In this document: positions 43,170 to 50,964 of the stretch, piece after piece
Layout of the letters: each line of letters starts with the position of its first letter
How positions within the stretch are numbered: the stretch's first letter is position 1
Assembly (NCBI GenBank): GCA_903837495.1
Contig: CAILUT010000056.1
Location: forward strand, 113,392 to 177,391
From: an uncultured Flavobacteriales bacterium
Lineage (GTDB): Bacteria > Bacteroidota > Bacteroidia > CAIKAF01
DNA length: 64,000 nucleotides
Direction of reading: 5' to 3'
The notes under the pieces: model-generated
What the model saw: the letters and a program-made list of their open reading frames with translations, nothing else
What the model was told of the DNA's origin: nothing
Databases searched by the model: none
Translations under genes and position numbers: made by a program

Positions 43170-44816
43170 ATGAAAACACGTTTCGTTTTAAGCCTATTCT
43201 TTCTTTGGTCGGGGTTTGGTATTGCCGCCCTGGCTCAACCTGTTTTGGAAATCGAACGGGTTATTTACACCGGCTTCGAGCCCCGGCTTGCCAACATGGA
43301 AAAAATAGAGAGCCAACCGGTGATTGTAGATACCCTACGTTTGCCCCGGGAAGGAACGTATGAATTGAATCAGGTGAAAATTCCTACCTTTTTTGTTCCC
43401 GACACCTTGTCGGTGCGGCGCATGGGTAAAGAACCCCTAGATAAATTGCATCGGTTGTATGCAAAAGGGGGCTTTGGGAATTACACTACCTTTTTAGGCG
43501 ATGTGGGATTCAACAGCATTCGAAACAAGGCGCATGGGTACAGCTTAAATTACCAGCACTATTCCATGAATGGAAGCATATCTGACCGGGGCAATCCGGC
43601 ATTCAACATCAATGCTTTTTCAGGTCAATATGCCCGGTTTTTTAAACCCCTTACTGTGCAGGTCGATGCGGGATATCAGCGGCAGGGACTCCATTACTAT
43701 GGTTTTTCTCCTGAAAATTCGCCCATATTGGTTGATTCAACAGCCCAAGTGTATGTGCAAGGAAGGGCCTCGGCTCAAATTGTGAGCCGCCACCGCACCG
43801 ATTCGGTCTTCCCAAATTACCAAGCGAAACTCGATTTTATGCACCATGCCGACCGGTTTGGGTTTGAAGAAAACCACCTTCGGTTTAGCGGCGATTTGAA
43901 TCATTTTACCGATTTTTTTGCGGCCGAGTTTATAGGAATACGAACCAAAGTGGATTTGTGGCAGTTTTCAGCCCTAGGCAATGGCAGCAATGCCCATATT
44001 GTTGACGTGCATCCGTATTTGCGTTTGGGACGCCGCACTTGGAATGTGGAATTGGGTGCCGGATTGGCCGCCGGAAAAAACGACAGCACCGATTTGTTGT
44101 ACGTGTTTCCACGGCTTAGCGGGCATTGGAATTTGTTTTCTAAATACATTATTGTGCACGCAGCTTTGGGGGGCAATGTGGAACGGGTTGGCTACGGGAA
44201 TTTAATTCAAGACAATCCCTTTTTAAGCCGTTTGGATTCGCTTTCAACCCAGCACCGGCCTTTTGAAGTGCGCGGGGGCATCAAAGGAGCCTTTTCCAAT
44301 GATGTTTCATACAGCCTAGGGATTTCTTTTGTCGATCAGCGGAATGCCGCTTTTTTTATGGCCGACAGCAGTTTGACCCACCGGCATGGTTTTACGGTGC
44401 GCTACGACAACTTAAAAACCACCGCTTTGTTTGCAGGAATTCATTTTCACCGGGGCGAAAAGCTGAGGATTGGCTTGGACGCATCGTATGCCTTCTTCTC
44501 GCTCGACACCCTTGCCGCCGCCTTTCATCGGCCAGCTCTTCAGGTCAAAGCATCGGCTGCTTATCAGCTGGGCGAAAAGATTTTGGCCCGAGCCGATTTG
44601 TTTTTTATTGGCAGTCAGTTCTCCAATGGCGCCAATGGGGGTATTGTTGAATTAAATCCTACGTTTGATGCCAATTTAGAGGCAGAATACAGGCTCACAA
44701 AAGGGCTGTCGTTCTTTGCCCGATTAAACAATTTGGCCGCCTTTCGGTACAACCGCTATTTTCGATATCCTACCATCGGGTTAACGGTGTTGGGCGGATT
44801 GAGCCTTAGTTTGTAA
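43170..44816 (+). CDS. Predicted outer-membrane beta-barrel protein
   Basis: 548 residues. Signal peptide MKTRFVLSLFFLWSGFGIAALAQ, a short proline-rich periplasmic region, then alternating amphipathic strands typical of a barrel (GFGNYTTFLGDVGFNS, GYSLNYQHYSMNGS and others). The end FARLNNLAAFRYNRYFRYPTIGLTVLGGLSLSL resembles the last strands of TonB-dependent receptors, but there is no plug domain. A start at 43155 would overlap the TPR gene; ATG 43170 gives a clean signal peptide. Probably a partner of the TPR protein. Function unknown. Confidence 0.75.
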   Translation: MKTRFVLSLFFLWSGFGIAALAQPVLEIERVIYTGFEPRLANMEKIESQPVIVDTLRLPREGTYELNQVKIPTFFVPDTLSVRRMGKEPLDKLHRLYAKGGFGNYTTFLGDVGFNSIRNKAHGYSLNYQHYSMNGSISDRGNPAFNINAFSGQYARFFKPLTVQVDAGYQRQGLHYYGFSPENSPILVDSTAQVYVQGRASAQIVSRHRTDSVFPNYQAKLDFMHHADRFGFEENHLRFSGDLNHFTDFFAAEFIGIRTKVDLWQFSALGNGSNAHIVDVHPYLRLGRRTWNVELGAGLAAGKNDSTDLLYVFPRLSGHWNLFSKYIIVHAALGGNVERVGYGNLIQDNPFLSRLDSLSTQHRPFEVRGGIKGAFSNDVSYSLGISFVDQRNAAFFMADSSLTHRHGFTVRYDNLKTTALFAGIHFHRGEKLRIGLDASYAFFSLDTLAAAFHRPALQVKASAAYQLGEKILARADLFFIGSQFSNGANGGIVELNPTFDANLEAEYRLTKGLSFFARLNNLAAFRYNRYFRYPTIGLTVLGGLSLSL

Positions 44817-44819
44817 ACA

Positions 44820-45278
44820 TTGGATTTTCCACCTTTGGCCATACCCGAGCAAGCGCTGCGCCTGCGCAACCAGGAAAATGGCAGCATTGAAGTTTGGGAT
44901 GTGTGGCGGCAACGTTGGATTGGCTTATCTCCAGAAGAATATGTAAGACAGCAATTTCTGCATTGGTTGGTTTCCGATTTTGCTTACCCTAAAGGCCGAA
45001 TTCAAGTTGAAAAAAAAGTGGGGGGGGCAGGAAAAGCTCGAAGGTTTGATGCACTGGTCTTGTCTAAACTTGGCACCGCTTTTATGCTCTTAGAATTTAA
45101 AGCCCCCGATGTGAAAATAAACCCAGAGGTTTTTCATCAAATTGCGCATTACAACCGACACATTTCGGCACCCTATTTGGCTGTTAGCAACGGAATGGAA
45201 ACCTACATTGCCCGATTAAACCCCGAGCTGGGACCCCCTGTTTTTTGTGCTGAAATACCCAGATTGGATTCCTTTTAA
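44820..45278 (+). CDS. HsdR N-terminal-like PD-(D/E)XK domain protein
   Basis: 152 residues from a TTG start, 3 bases after the previous stop; no ATG lies in frame near it. The nuclease-like core is RRFDALVLSKLGTAFMLLEFKAP, giving D77 and E92-x-K94, the PD-(D/E)XK pattern of the type I restriction R subunit N-terminus. The helicase part of HsdR is absent and no HsdM/HsdS lies nearby. Small stand-alone versions are widespread in Bacteroidota, so this is probably not a restriction enzyme relic but a separate family with an unknown DNA-related role. Confidence 0.85.
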   Translation: MDFPPLAIPEQALRLRNQENGSIEVWDVWRQRWIGLSPEEYVRQQFLHWLVSDFAYPKGRIQVEKKVGGAGKARRFDALVLSKLGTAFMLLEFKAPDVKINPEVFHQIAHYNRHISAPYLAVSNGMETYIARLNPELGPPVFCAEIPRLDSF

Positions 45279-45317
45279 GGCCATTCATAAACTCAAACTG
45301 GTTTTCGTTAGAATGAA

Positions 45318-45348
45318 TTGAAAAAGAATCTATTAATTCATACCTTTG
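45318..45348 (+). promoter_or_regulatory. Promoter of the coiled-coil protein gene
   Basis: TTG (45318-45320), 20-base spacer, TACCTTTG (45341-45348). The ATG lies 28 bases downstream. Confidence 0.75.
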
Positions 45349-45376
45349 CTAAAGAGTACGTATCTCTCGGGAACCC

Positions 45377-47323
45377 ATGACCGAACGCATTTTTTCGTTT
45401 TTGTTTATTTTTGCTTGCTTTTGGGGCGTGGGTACATCTGTTTCCCACAGTCAAGAATTTTTTCTCGAATTGAAAGGAGTTTTGGAAGCCGAAGACGGGC
45501 CCATTCGGGTGTACATTGAAGTTGGTGAAAAAGGCCAAGCCCGGCAGTCGGTAAAACTGCAACGCGATGGGTCGTTTTTTATTGAGCTGGATTTGAACAT
45601 GGATTATGAATTTTATGTTCGTGCCGATGGATATCAACCCCAGCTGGTAAAATTAAACACTCGGACCTCCGATGAAACCATTGAAGCAGGATTGAAGCCC
45701 CTAGATTTCAATATTTATTTAGCAAAAATACCCCAAAAGGTTTTGGCCGAACAAGCGGAAAAAGAAGAACGGGGCGAAGAGAAAGAAGAAATAGCCCCCC
45801 TTGTTTCAAATGTGGTCTACAACAAAGAAACCGGACAATTTGCCTTTAAGCAAGAGTACATGAAAAGCGTAGAAGGGCAAAAGCAAGCGGCCGTTGAACG
45901 AAAAGTACAGCAGATTGCTCAGGTTGAACAAGCAAAACAAGCCCAAGCCGCCCAAAACGAAACCCAAGCAAAAAGCAAGGCCGAATTGGCTGCCGCCAAC
46001 GCCGAAAAAGTCCGACTTCAAGAAGAGGCCCGCATCGAGGAAAAACGAAAACAAGAGGCCTTAGAGGTCGCACGGCGCGCCGAACAAGCGCAACGCGATG
46101 CCCAAATGGCGGAATTGGCACGTCAACGAACCTTAGATGCCCAAAAAGAAAAAGCCCGGCTCGACTCCATTCAAGCCGCAACCCGGCGTGCCCAAGAACA
46201 AGAGGCTGCCCGCAAGCGCGATGCCGACATAGCCCAAGCCGAGGCGAAAGCACTGCAAATAGAACAAGCACGCTTGCAAGTTCAACGCTTTAAAGATTCG
46301 GTTGACAACGCACGCATCCGCGAACAGGCTCGGATTGATTCCTTGATTGCGGCCAAAGCCGAAGAAAAACGCCTGCGCGAAGAACGAGAAAAAGCCCGCC
46401 TAGAAATTCTAGCTCAGGCCAAAGCCGAAGAAACACGAAAGCAAAAACAGGAGGAAGATGCCCGAAAGGCCGCCGAGCGCATTGAAATTGCCCGGAAAGA
46501 TTCTACTGCCAGGGCCATGCTTGAACAAAAGACAGCCCAAGAGCAACTTCAGGCCAGGCGGCAAAAATCCATGGCCGATTCCCTGGCATGGGCCAAAGAA
46601 CAACGCGCACTGCAAGCCTTGGAAGCCCAGCGAAAAGCAGACCAACTTGCCGCCAAACAAAACGATTCCATTCTTGCCGCTCAAGGAGAACGCGCTAGGG
46701 CCGAGGCTGCCGAACGGGCACAGCGGGAGCAACAAAATCAGCTGAGGCAGGATTCCCTGCAAAACGCACAGCGGGAAGCGCTGAGGCGCATTGAGGAAGA
46801 GCAAGCAAAAGAGGCACTGCAGGAAAAAAAGCGGCAAGATTCACTTTTGCAAGAACGGATAGAACAGAAGCGCCGAGAGGACGAAGCTCGGAGGCAGCAA
46901 GTGCTGATCACGCAAGTTCGGCAGGATTCCATACAGCAAGCCGCAGTATTGGCTCAGCAAGCCCGCGACAAAGCCTACAGGCAGGAGCAACGCGAAAAAG
47001 CCAGCCAAGATTCCATTCGGCAGCTTCAGCTGGCTCAACTAAAAAAAGAGGAGCAAGAAAATCAGGCCTTAAACCCAAAGCAAAACCGCATCATAGACAA
47101 CAACATTCGGATTTTTAAGACCCCAGAAGAGCGTTCAGAAGTGGTTGCCGTCAGCGAACGTGCCGCTTTGATTAGCCGATTGGTGGTTACCCTCAAAAAA
47201 TACGACGAGGAAGAGTTGGAAACCTCAGATGCCTTTGGTTTTATCAATTTCGGCGATGGCTCTGGCAACATTGAACTCAACGAAAGAGAGTTCTACCGCT
47301 ATCGGCGTTTGTTTTATCGGTAG
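45377..47323 (+). CDS. Exported coiled-coil protein with a 29-residue repeat
   Basis: 648 residues. A signal peptide (to about residue 25) precedes a beta-sandwich resembling CarboxypepD-regulatory domains (ELKGVLEAEDGPIRVYIEVG to residue ~115). Residues 160-560 are almost pure Ala, Glu, Gln, Lys, Arg and Asp, with hardly a Gly or Pro, and should form one long helix or coiled coil. A D-S motif recurs at residues 401, 430, 459, 488, 517 and 545, a near-exact 29-residue period, with looser copies at 263, 307, 321 and 375. A compact C-terminal domain (570-648) ends RRLFYR. TolA-like periplasm-spanning proteins offer an architectural parallel; function unknown. Confidence 0.82.
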   Translation: MTERIFSFLFIFACFWGVGTSVSHSQEFFLELKGVLEAEDGPIRVYIEVGEKGQARQSVKLQRDGSFFIELDLNMDYEFYVRADGYQPQLVKLNTRTSDETIEAGLKPLDFNIYLAKIPQKVLAEQAEKEERGEEKEEIAPLVSNVVYNKETGQFAFKQEYMKSVEGQKQAAVERKVQQIAQVEQAKQAQAAQNETQAKSKAELAAANAEKVRLQEEARIEEKRKQEALEVARRAEQAQRDAQMAELARQRTLDAQKEKARLDSIQAATRRAQEQEAARKRDADIAQAEAKALQIEQARLQVQRFKDSVDNARIREQARIDSLIAAKAEEKRLREEREKARLEILAQAKAEETRKQKQEEDARKAAERIEIARKDSTARAMLEQKTAQEQLQARRQKSMADSLAWAKEQRALQALEAQRKADQLAAKQNDSILAAQGERARAEAAERAQREQQNQLRQDSLQNAQREALRRIEEEQAKEALQEKKRQDSLLQERIEQKRREDEARRQQVLITQVRQDSIQQAAVLAQQARDKAYRQEQREKASQDSIRQLQLAQLKKEEQENQALNPKQNRIIDNNIRIFKTPEERSEVVAVSERAALISRLVVTLKKYDEEELETSDAFGFINFGDGSGNIELNEREFYRYRRLFYR

Positions 47324-47389
47324 TTTTTAAGCGGTGCAAGCCAGGTCCGCACTTTCTTTTTTTCAACCGTTTTTCTTGGTAAGCCGCCC

Positions 47390-47530
47390 GCGGCAGGGAT
47401 TGAGCAAGGTTGCCCGCAAGGGTGCTCTGGCCATTGCCCGCGTGCAGCGCAGGCGACCTTGGGAGCCCGCGCAATGCCGCTGGGCAAGGGCAGAGCAACC
47501 GCGGACTACCTGCGAAAGCCCGCCTGCCGC
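47390..47530 (-). repeat. Structured interspersed repeat, copy C
   Basis: Fills most of the 303-base gap between the coiled-coil gene and the TPR-kinase gene. P1 is 8 bp: GCGGCAGG (47390-47397) with CCTGCCGC (47523-47530), a different sequence from copies A and B. P3 pairs 47424-47439 with 47482-47496 imperfectly. P4 keeps CGCGGGC / GCCTGCG with loop TCCCAAGGTC. It is the only copy not between convergent genes. Confidence 0.83.
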
Positions 47531-47603
47531 CCCCTTTCTTTTGCCGCAAAAACAAATTGGAAGCTTGAATAATTTTTTGGCCGCCAATCCCCAAGTCTTT
47601 TTT

Positions 47604-47611
47604 TACTTTTA
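47604..47611 (+). promoter_or_regulatory. Candidate -7 box of the TPR-histidine kinase gene
   Basis: TACTTTTA, one base from consensus, 15 bases before the ATG. TTG at 47577-47579 is 24 bases upstream, slightly too far. Confidence 0.35.
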
Positions 47612-47626
47612 GGCCTCTATTTCGAT

Positions 47627-49642
47627 ATGAAAGCAGCATGCGTTTTACTGGGTTTTTTGCTTTGGACTGCTGCAGATTTGGCCGCCCAATCGGTTGAATT
47701 TCAAGGAGATTCCCAGCTTTTGATAAAGAAATTGGAACTTGCCACGAATCAAAATCCGGGCGATCCCCAAATTTTGCAACAGATCGATGCGTTTGGATTG
47801 CAGGCAAAACGCCGGGGCGATAGCTTGGATATTTTGTATTATTATCGGCTTAAAAGCCATTATTTTCATGCTGTACGCAGGTACGAAGAAGCCTTAAATG
47901 CTTCAATTTTAGGCGCACAGATGGATCCGAAATGGGACGTGGAGGCTCACTTTCAACTTCTGCTGGATGTGATATCGAATTATTGGAATTTGGGCGAATA
48001 CTCAAAGGCTGTGCCGTACTTAATTCAAGGCGAAAATCAGCTTTCAGAAAAGGGCATTAGGGGTTTTTATAAGGGTGTTTTTTTCAATTTTATGGGCCAG
48101 TACCATTACAACGAGCATGCCAACGAATTGGCTTTGGAGTTCTTTGTTCGGGGCGATAGCCTGCTGGATGTGCAGCCCAGTTTTTTTGAAGTTGAAGTTT
48201 TTTGGAAACAGAACCTAAAATCCAATATTGGATTGGCTTTGCGGGATTTGAAACGGTACAGCGAGGCCGAACCGTATTTCGACCAGGCTTTTGATTTATC
48301 AAAATCCATCGACAACCAACCTGCTATGGGCTTTGCTTTGATGAACAAAGTGCGTTGTTCTCGGAATCGGTTTCAGGACAGTTCTTTTGCACCCCAGCTG
48401 CGGCAAGCATTGGCATTGGTTGAAAAAGACGCCGATTTTTCATTGCGCATTTCCGTTTTGCACGATTTGGCCCGGGATTTTTTTGCGCAAAAACAAACCG
48501 ATAGCCTATTGGCTATTTTGCCTAGCCTTGAAACTTCAGTCGATTATTTGCCCAACACTCAATCGAAGGTTCGACTTTTATTTTACCTAGCCCAATATTA
48601 TGCCCCGTTGAACATCAACAAATCGATCTTGTATTTTGGCCGGGTCTTGGAATTGAACGACAGTCTTTTGGCCAACCCTGCCGGTCAAAACCTGCTGCAA
48701 ATTGAACGGGAACGGAATCAAAGTTTGAAGGAGCAAGAGGCCAAACGAATGTTTGAATTGAAGGCGGAGCAGCTTCGCAAAAACGTTCGGCTAACCACTT
48801 TTTTCCTGGTCGCTGCCATAGCCTTTTTGGTGCTGCTGGTGGGCCTGTTGGTAGCCCTTCTTCGAAAAGACCGGCGTTTGGGAAAAACGCTTAAAAATCT
48901 ACGCTGGCAAATTTCGAATTCTTCCAATTTAAACCAGCAATTGCAACTTTCTATGCAGCAAAAAAATCTGCTGCTGGGAGCGGTGGCGCACGATTTGCGC
49001 AACGTGTTGGTCAATGTGAATCAGGTGTCTGAAATGTTGATGAATAACGAACTAGACAAGGTTCCCGAATTCAAAGATCGAATGGTGAAATTGATGGAAC
49101 GTTCGTCTAAACTTGGCATGCACACCATTGAGGATTTGATTGAGGGCGTGCAGCCAGAGGGCAGGCTAAAGCTTAGGCTGGAAGAGGTCAATCCTTCGGA
49201 TTCCATTGATTTTGTTGTTGATTTGCTCTCTTTTAAGGCCGAAAAAAAGGGGATTTCGCTGCATCTGCAAAAAGAGGAATTTTCGGCATCCCTAATGGCC
49301 GATCGCGACAAACTGAACCGGGCCTTAATTAATCTGCTTGACAATGCCATTAAATTTAGTCCCATTGAGGCTCATGTGCACCTGAGTTTCCATTCTACGC
49401 CCGATTTTTTGATTTTCACCGTTCAAGATTTTGGGAAGGGCCTGCACCGAGCTCGGTATTTGGAAGGTCAAAATCCCTTTGACGACGATGGGCAACTGGG
49501 CACACTGGGTGAGGCCAGCACGGGCCTAGGCCTTTTCATTGTGCGCAAAATCGCTGAGCTACACCTGGGCAGTTTCCGCCTGCTCTCCACCGAAGGCATG
49601 GGTACCACTGCCGAATTTACGGTATTTCGTCGGCTGAGTTAG
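47627..49642 (+). CDS. TPR-containing sensor histidine kinase
   Basis: 671 residues. Signal peptide (1-20), a periplasmic helical region with TPR-like repeats (~40-375), one membrane helix (TTFFLVAAIAFLVLLVGLLVALL, ~392-415), a coiled linker and a kinase core. The H-box is LLGAVAHDLRNVLVN with His near 455; HDLRN is a variant of the usual HE(L/I)(R/K)(N/T)P. The ATPase domain has LINLLDNAIKF (N box), VQDFGKGL (G1) and ASTGLGLFIVRKI (G2). This is a common Bacteroidota architecture. No response regulator gene adjoins it. Confidence 0.88.
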   Translation: MKAACVLLGFLLWTAADLAAQSVEFQGDSQLLIKKLELATNQNPGDPQILQQIDAFGLQAKRRGDSLDILYYYRLKSHYFHAVRRYEEALNASILGAQMDPKWDVEAHFQLLLDVISNYWNLGEYSKAVPYLIQGENQLSEKGIRGFYKGVFFNFMGQYHYNEHANELALEFFVRGDSLLDVQPSFFEVEVFWKQNLKSNIGLALRDLKRYSEAEPYFDQAFDLSKSIDNQPAMGFALMNKVRCSRNRFQDSSFAPQLRQALALVEKDADFSLRISVLHDLARDFFAQKQTDSLLAILPSLETSVDYLPNTQSKVRLLFYLAQYYAPLNINKSILYFGRVLELNDSLLANPAGQNLLQIERERNQSLKEQEAKRMFELKAEQLRKNVRLTTFFLVAAIAFLVLLVGLLVALLRKDRRLGKTLKNLRWQISNSSNLNQQLQLSMQQKNLLLGAVAHDLRNVLVNVNQVSEMLMNNELDKVPEFKDRMVKLMERSSKLGMHTIEDLIEGVQPEGRLKLRLEEVNPSDSIDFVVDLLSFKAEKKGISLHLQKEEFSASLMADRDKLNRALINLLDNAIKFSPIEAHVHLSFHSTPDFLIFTVQDFGKGLHRARYLEGQNPFDDDGQLGTLGEASTGLGLFIVRKIAELHLGSFRLLSTEGMGTTAEFTVFRRLS

Positions 49643-49654
49643 TTGTTTTTCTGG

Positions 49655-49792
49655 GCGGCTGCGGGCTTTCACCGGTAGGCCGCAGTGGCAGGTGGCGGGG
49701 CCAGCGGGTTTGCGGGGGCTCCTAAAGTCGCCTCCGCACCGCGCGGCCCCGGCACCCGCCCCTTGCGGGCTACCGCGTTCAATCCCTGCCGC
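49655..49792 (+). repeat. Structured interspersed repeat, copy D
   Basis: Fills the convergent gap between the TPR-kinase gene and 49841-50260. P1: GCGGC / GCCGC (49655-49659, 49788-49792). P3: GGCAGGTGGCGGGGCC-type arm against GGCCCCGGCACCCGCC. P4 reads CGGGGGC / GCCTCCG with loop TCCTAAAGTC, so one pair has changed from C-G to G-C relative to copies A-C. The reverse-strand frame GGDFRSPRKPAG through it is an artefact. Confidence 0.83.
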
Positions 49793-49840
49793 GGGCCTTG
49801 GTGCTTTTTGATTCAAGTAAACGCAAATCAGGCGCTTGGC

Positions 49841-50260
49841 TTATTCTGGGTTAAACGTCCATTGCCCCAATGCATTTTTAAAAGCCAATTTGGGTATGTG
49901 ATCAAAAAAAGGACTAAACGCCTTTTGCCGGGCTGTGAATAGCCGTTCAAAGGCAGTTAGACTAGCCCCAAATACAGCAAAATCAATGGAATGGGGCAAA
50001 GAGCTTGCCACATCGGTGAGCGGAAACCATGCTAGGCGGGTGTACGCTGCACAGGCATAATCCATTCGGTTTAACCAAATCCGCAATTCTTGTTGTTCGG
50101 CCGGGGCAATCCACACCAAATAGGAATAAGGTTGAATGTGCCTAGGATTGCTCAGGGTTTTGAAGGGCAAGCCCAGTTCAAGAGCCACATTTTGCAAGGC
50201 CAAGGCATGCGAACGGTCGTCCACTAAGTTTATGCAATTGATTCCAGGTTGTAAAGCCAT
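49841..50260 (-). CDS. Hypothetical protein
   Basis: 139 residues, no signal peptide, no recognised motif. It has a mixed alpha/beta look: GINCINLVDDRSHALALQNVALELG, then HIQPYSYLVWIAPAEQQELRIWLNRMDYACAAYTRLAW. No catalytic pattern is evident. It lies alone between repeat copy D and the divergent rhodanese gene. The frame is intact and of normal composition, so it is probably real. The alternation of strands and helices would fit a small regulatory or binding fold, but I assign no function. Confidence 0.55.
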   Translation of the reverse strand: MALQPGINCINLVDDRSHALALQNVALELGLPFKTLSNPRHIQPYSYLVWIAPAEQQELRIWLNRMDYACAAYTRLAWFPLTDVASSLPHSIDFAVFGASLTAFERLFTARQKAFSPFFDHIPKLAFKNALGQWTFNPE

Positions 50261-50348
50261 GACGTAAATGTAAGTTCATAGCCCCTTGAATTCCAAACGA
50301 ATGAATAAAGCGGCCCCTTTTTTTGGCCAAGGTAACACTTGTCACCCC

Positions 50349-50375
50349 TTTGTTCCACGATGCATCTCATCTTTG
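50349..50375 (+). promoter_or_regulatory. Candidate promoter of the DUF6132-rhodanese gene
   Basis: TTTG (50349-50352) and CATCTTTG (50368-50375), one base off the -7 consensus, with a short 15-base spacer. The ATG at 50388 is 13 bases downstream. This favours 50388 over the longer frame from 50286. Confidence 0.4.
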
Positions 50376-50387
50376 CATAAAAAAAAC

Positions 50388-50861
50388 ATGGAAATTACTC
50401 CAAGCCAAAAAAAAACCATCGCCTTCACCCTGCTGGGAGCAACCGCAGGCTATGCCTATCATTATTTTGTGGGTTGCAATTCAGGCGGCTGTGCCATAGC
50501 AGGCAATCCGGTATTGAGTTCGGTTTGGGGTGCCGCAATGGGCTTTTTTTCTTTTCAATCTTTTTTTAATTCTTCATCAAAAAACAAAAAAATGAACGTT
50601 CAAGAATTTGTGGAAAAGGGGGCAAAAATTGTAGATGTACGCAGCCCCGAAGAATTTTCAATGGGCCACATTGCCGGTTCTGTGAACATTCCCTTGCAAG
50701 AGCTGGTTTCTCGGTTTTCGGAAGTGGAAAACATGAAATCGCCCATTATTTTTTGCTGTGCCTCGGGCAACCGCAGCGGTCAGGCTACCCATTATGGACA
50801 AGGCCGCAACCTAGATTGCATGAATGGGGGTGGGTGGTCTTCGCTGAACCGCCTTATTTAA
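50388..50861 (+). CDS. Membrane DUF6132-like / rhodanese fusion
   Basis: 157 residues. The N-terminal ~60 residues hold two short membrane segments around HYFVGCNSGGCAIAGNPVLSSVWGAAMGF, which I recall as the DUF6132 pattern with a C-x4-C pair. The rest is a rhodanese domain: IVDVRSPEEFSMGHIAGSVNIPL and the active-site loop FCCASGNRSG (C-x4-R). Rhodaneses carry persulfide sulfur on the loop Cys. Fusion to a Cys-containing membrane segment points to sulfur transfer or thiol-redox work at the membrane. The second rhodanese gene follows 103 bases later. Confidence 0.85.
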   Translation: MEITPSQKKTIAFTLLGATAGYAYHYFVGCNSGGCAIAGNPVLSSVWGAAMGFFSFQSFFNSSSKNKKMNVQEFVEKGAKIVDVRSPEEFSMGHIAGSVNIPLQELVSRFSEVENMKSPIIFCCASGNRSGQATHYGQGRNLDCMNGGGWSSLNRLI

Positions 50862-50888
50862 TTGCTGCCCCCTATTTTATTTCGTTTT

Positions 50889-50949
50889 TATCTTTGCCCC
50901 GGATTGCCATCCATATCCTGCATGGCAACCGGGGCATTTACTATCTTTA
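50889..50949 (+). promoter_or_regulatory. Promoter-like boxes and hairpin before the rhodanese-thioredoxin gene
   Basis: TATCTTTG (50889-50896) and TATCTTTA (50942-50949) are both -7-like. Between them a 14-bp hairpin (50896-50935) pairs GCCCCGG-TTGCCAT with ATGGCAA-CCGGGGC, with one bulged A and an 11-base loop. The hairpin could end the upstream transcript or sit in the leader of the next gene; it has no T-run. Confidence 0.45.
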
Positions 50950-50964
50950 AGCCAAAATTTCCGT

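Noticed and set aside
44820..45278. HsdR-N protein as evidence of a restriction-modification system
   Set aside because: No helicase part, HsdM or HsdS nearby; the short form is a separate widespread family.
45846..46271. Long open frames antisense to the coiled-coil gene (also 46409-46837)
   Set aside because: They arise from the low-stop, repetitive Gln/Glu/Lys/Ala codons of the sense strand; peptides are Leu/Phe-rich shadows.
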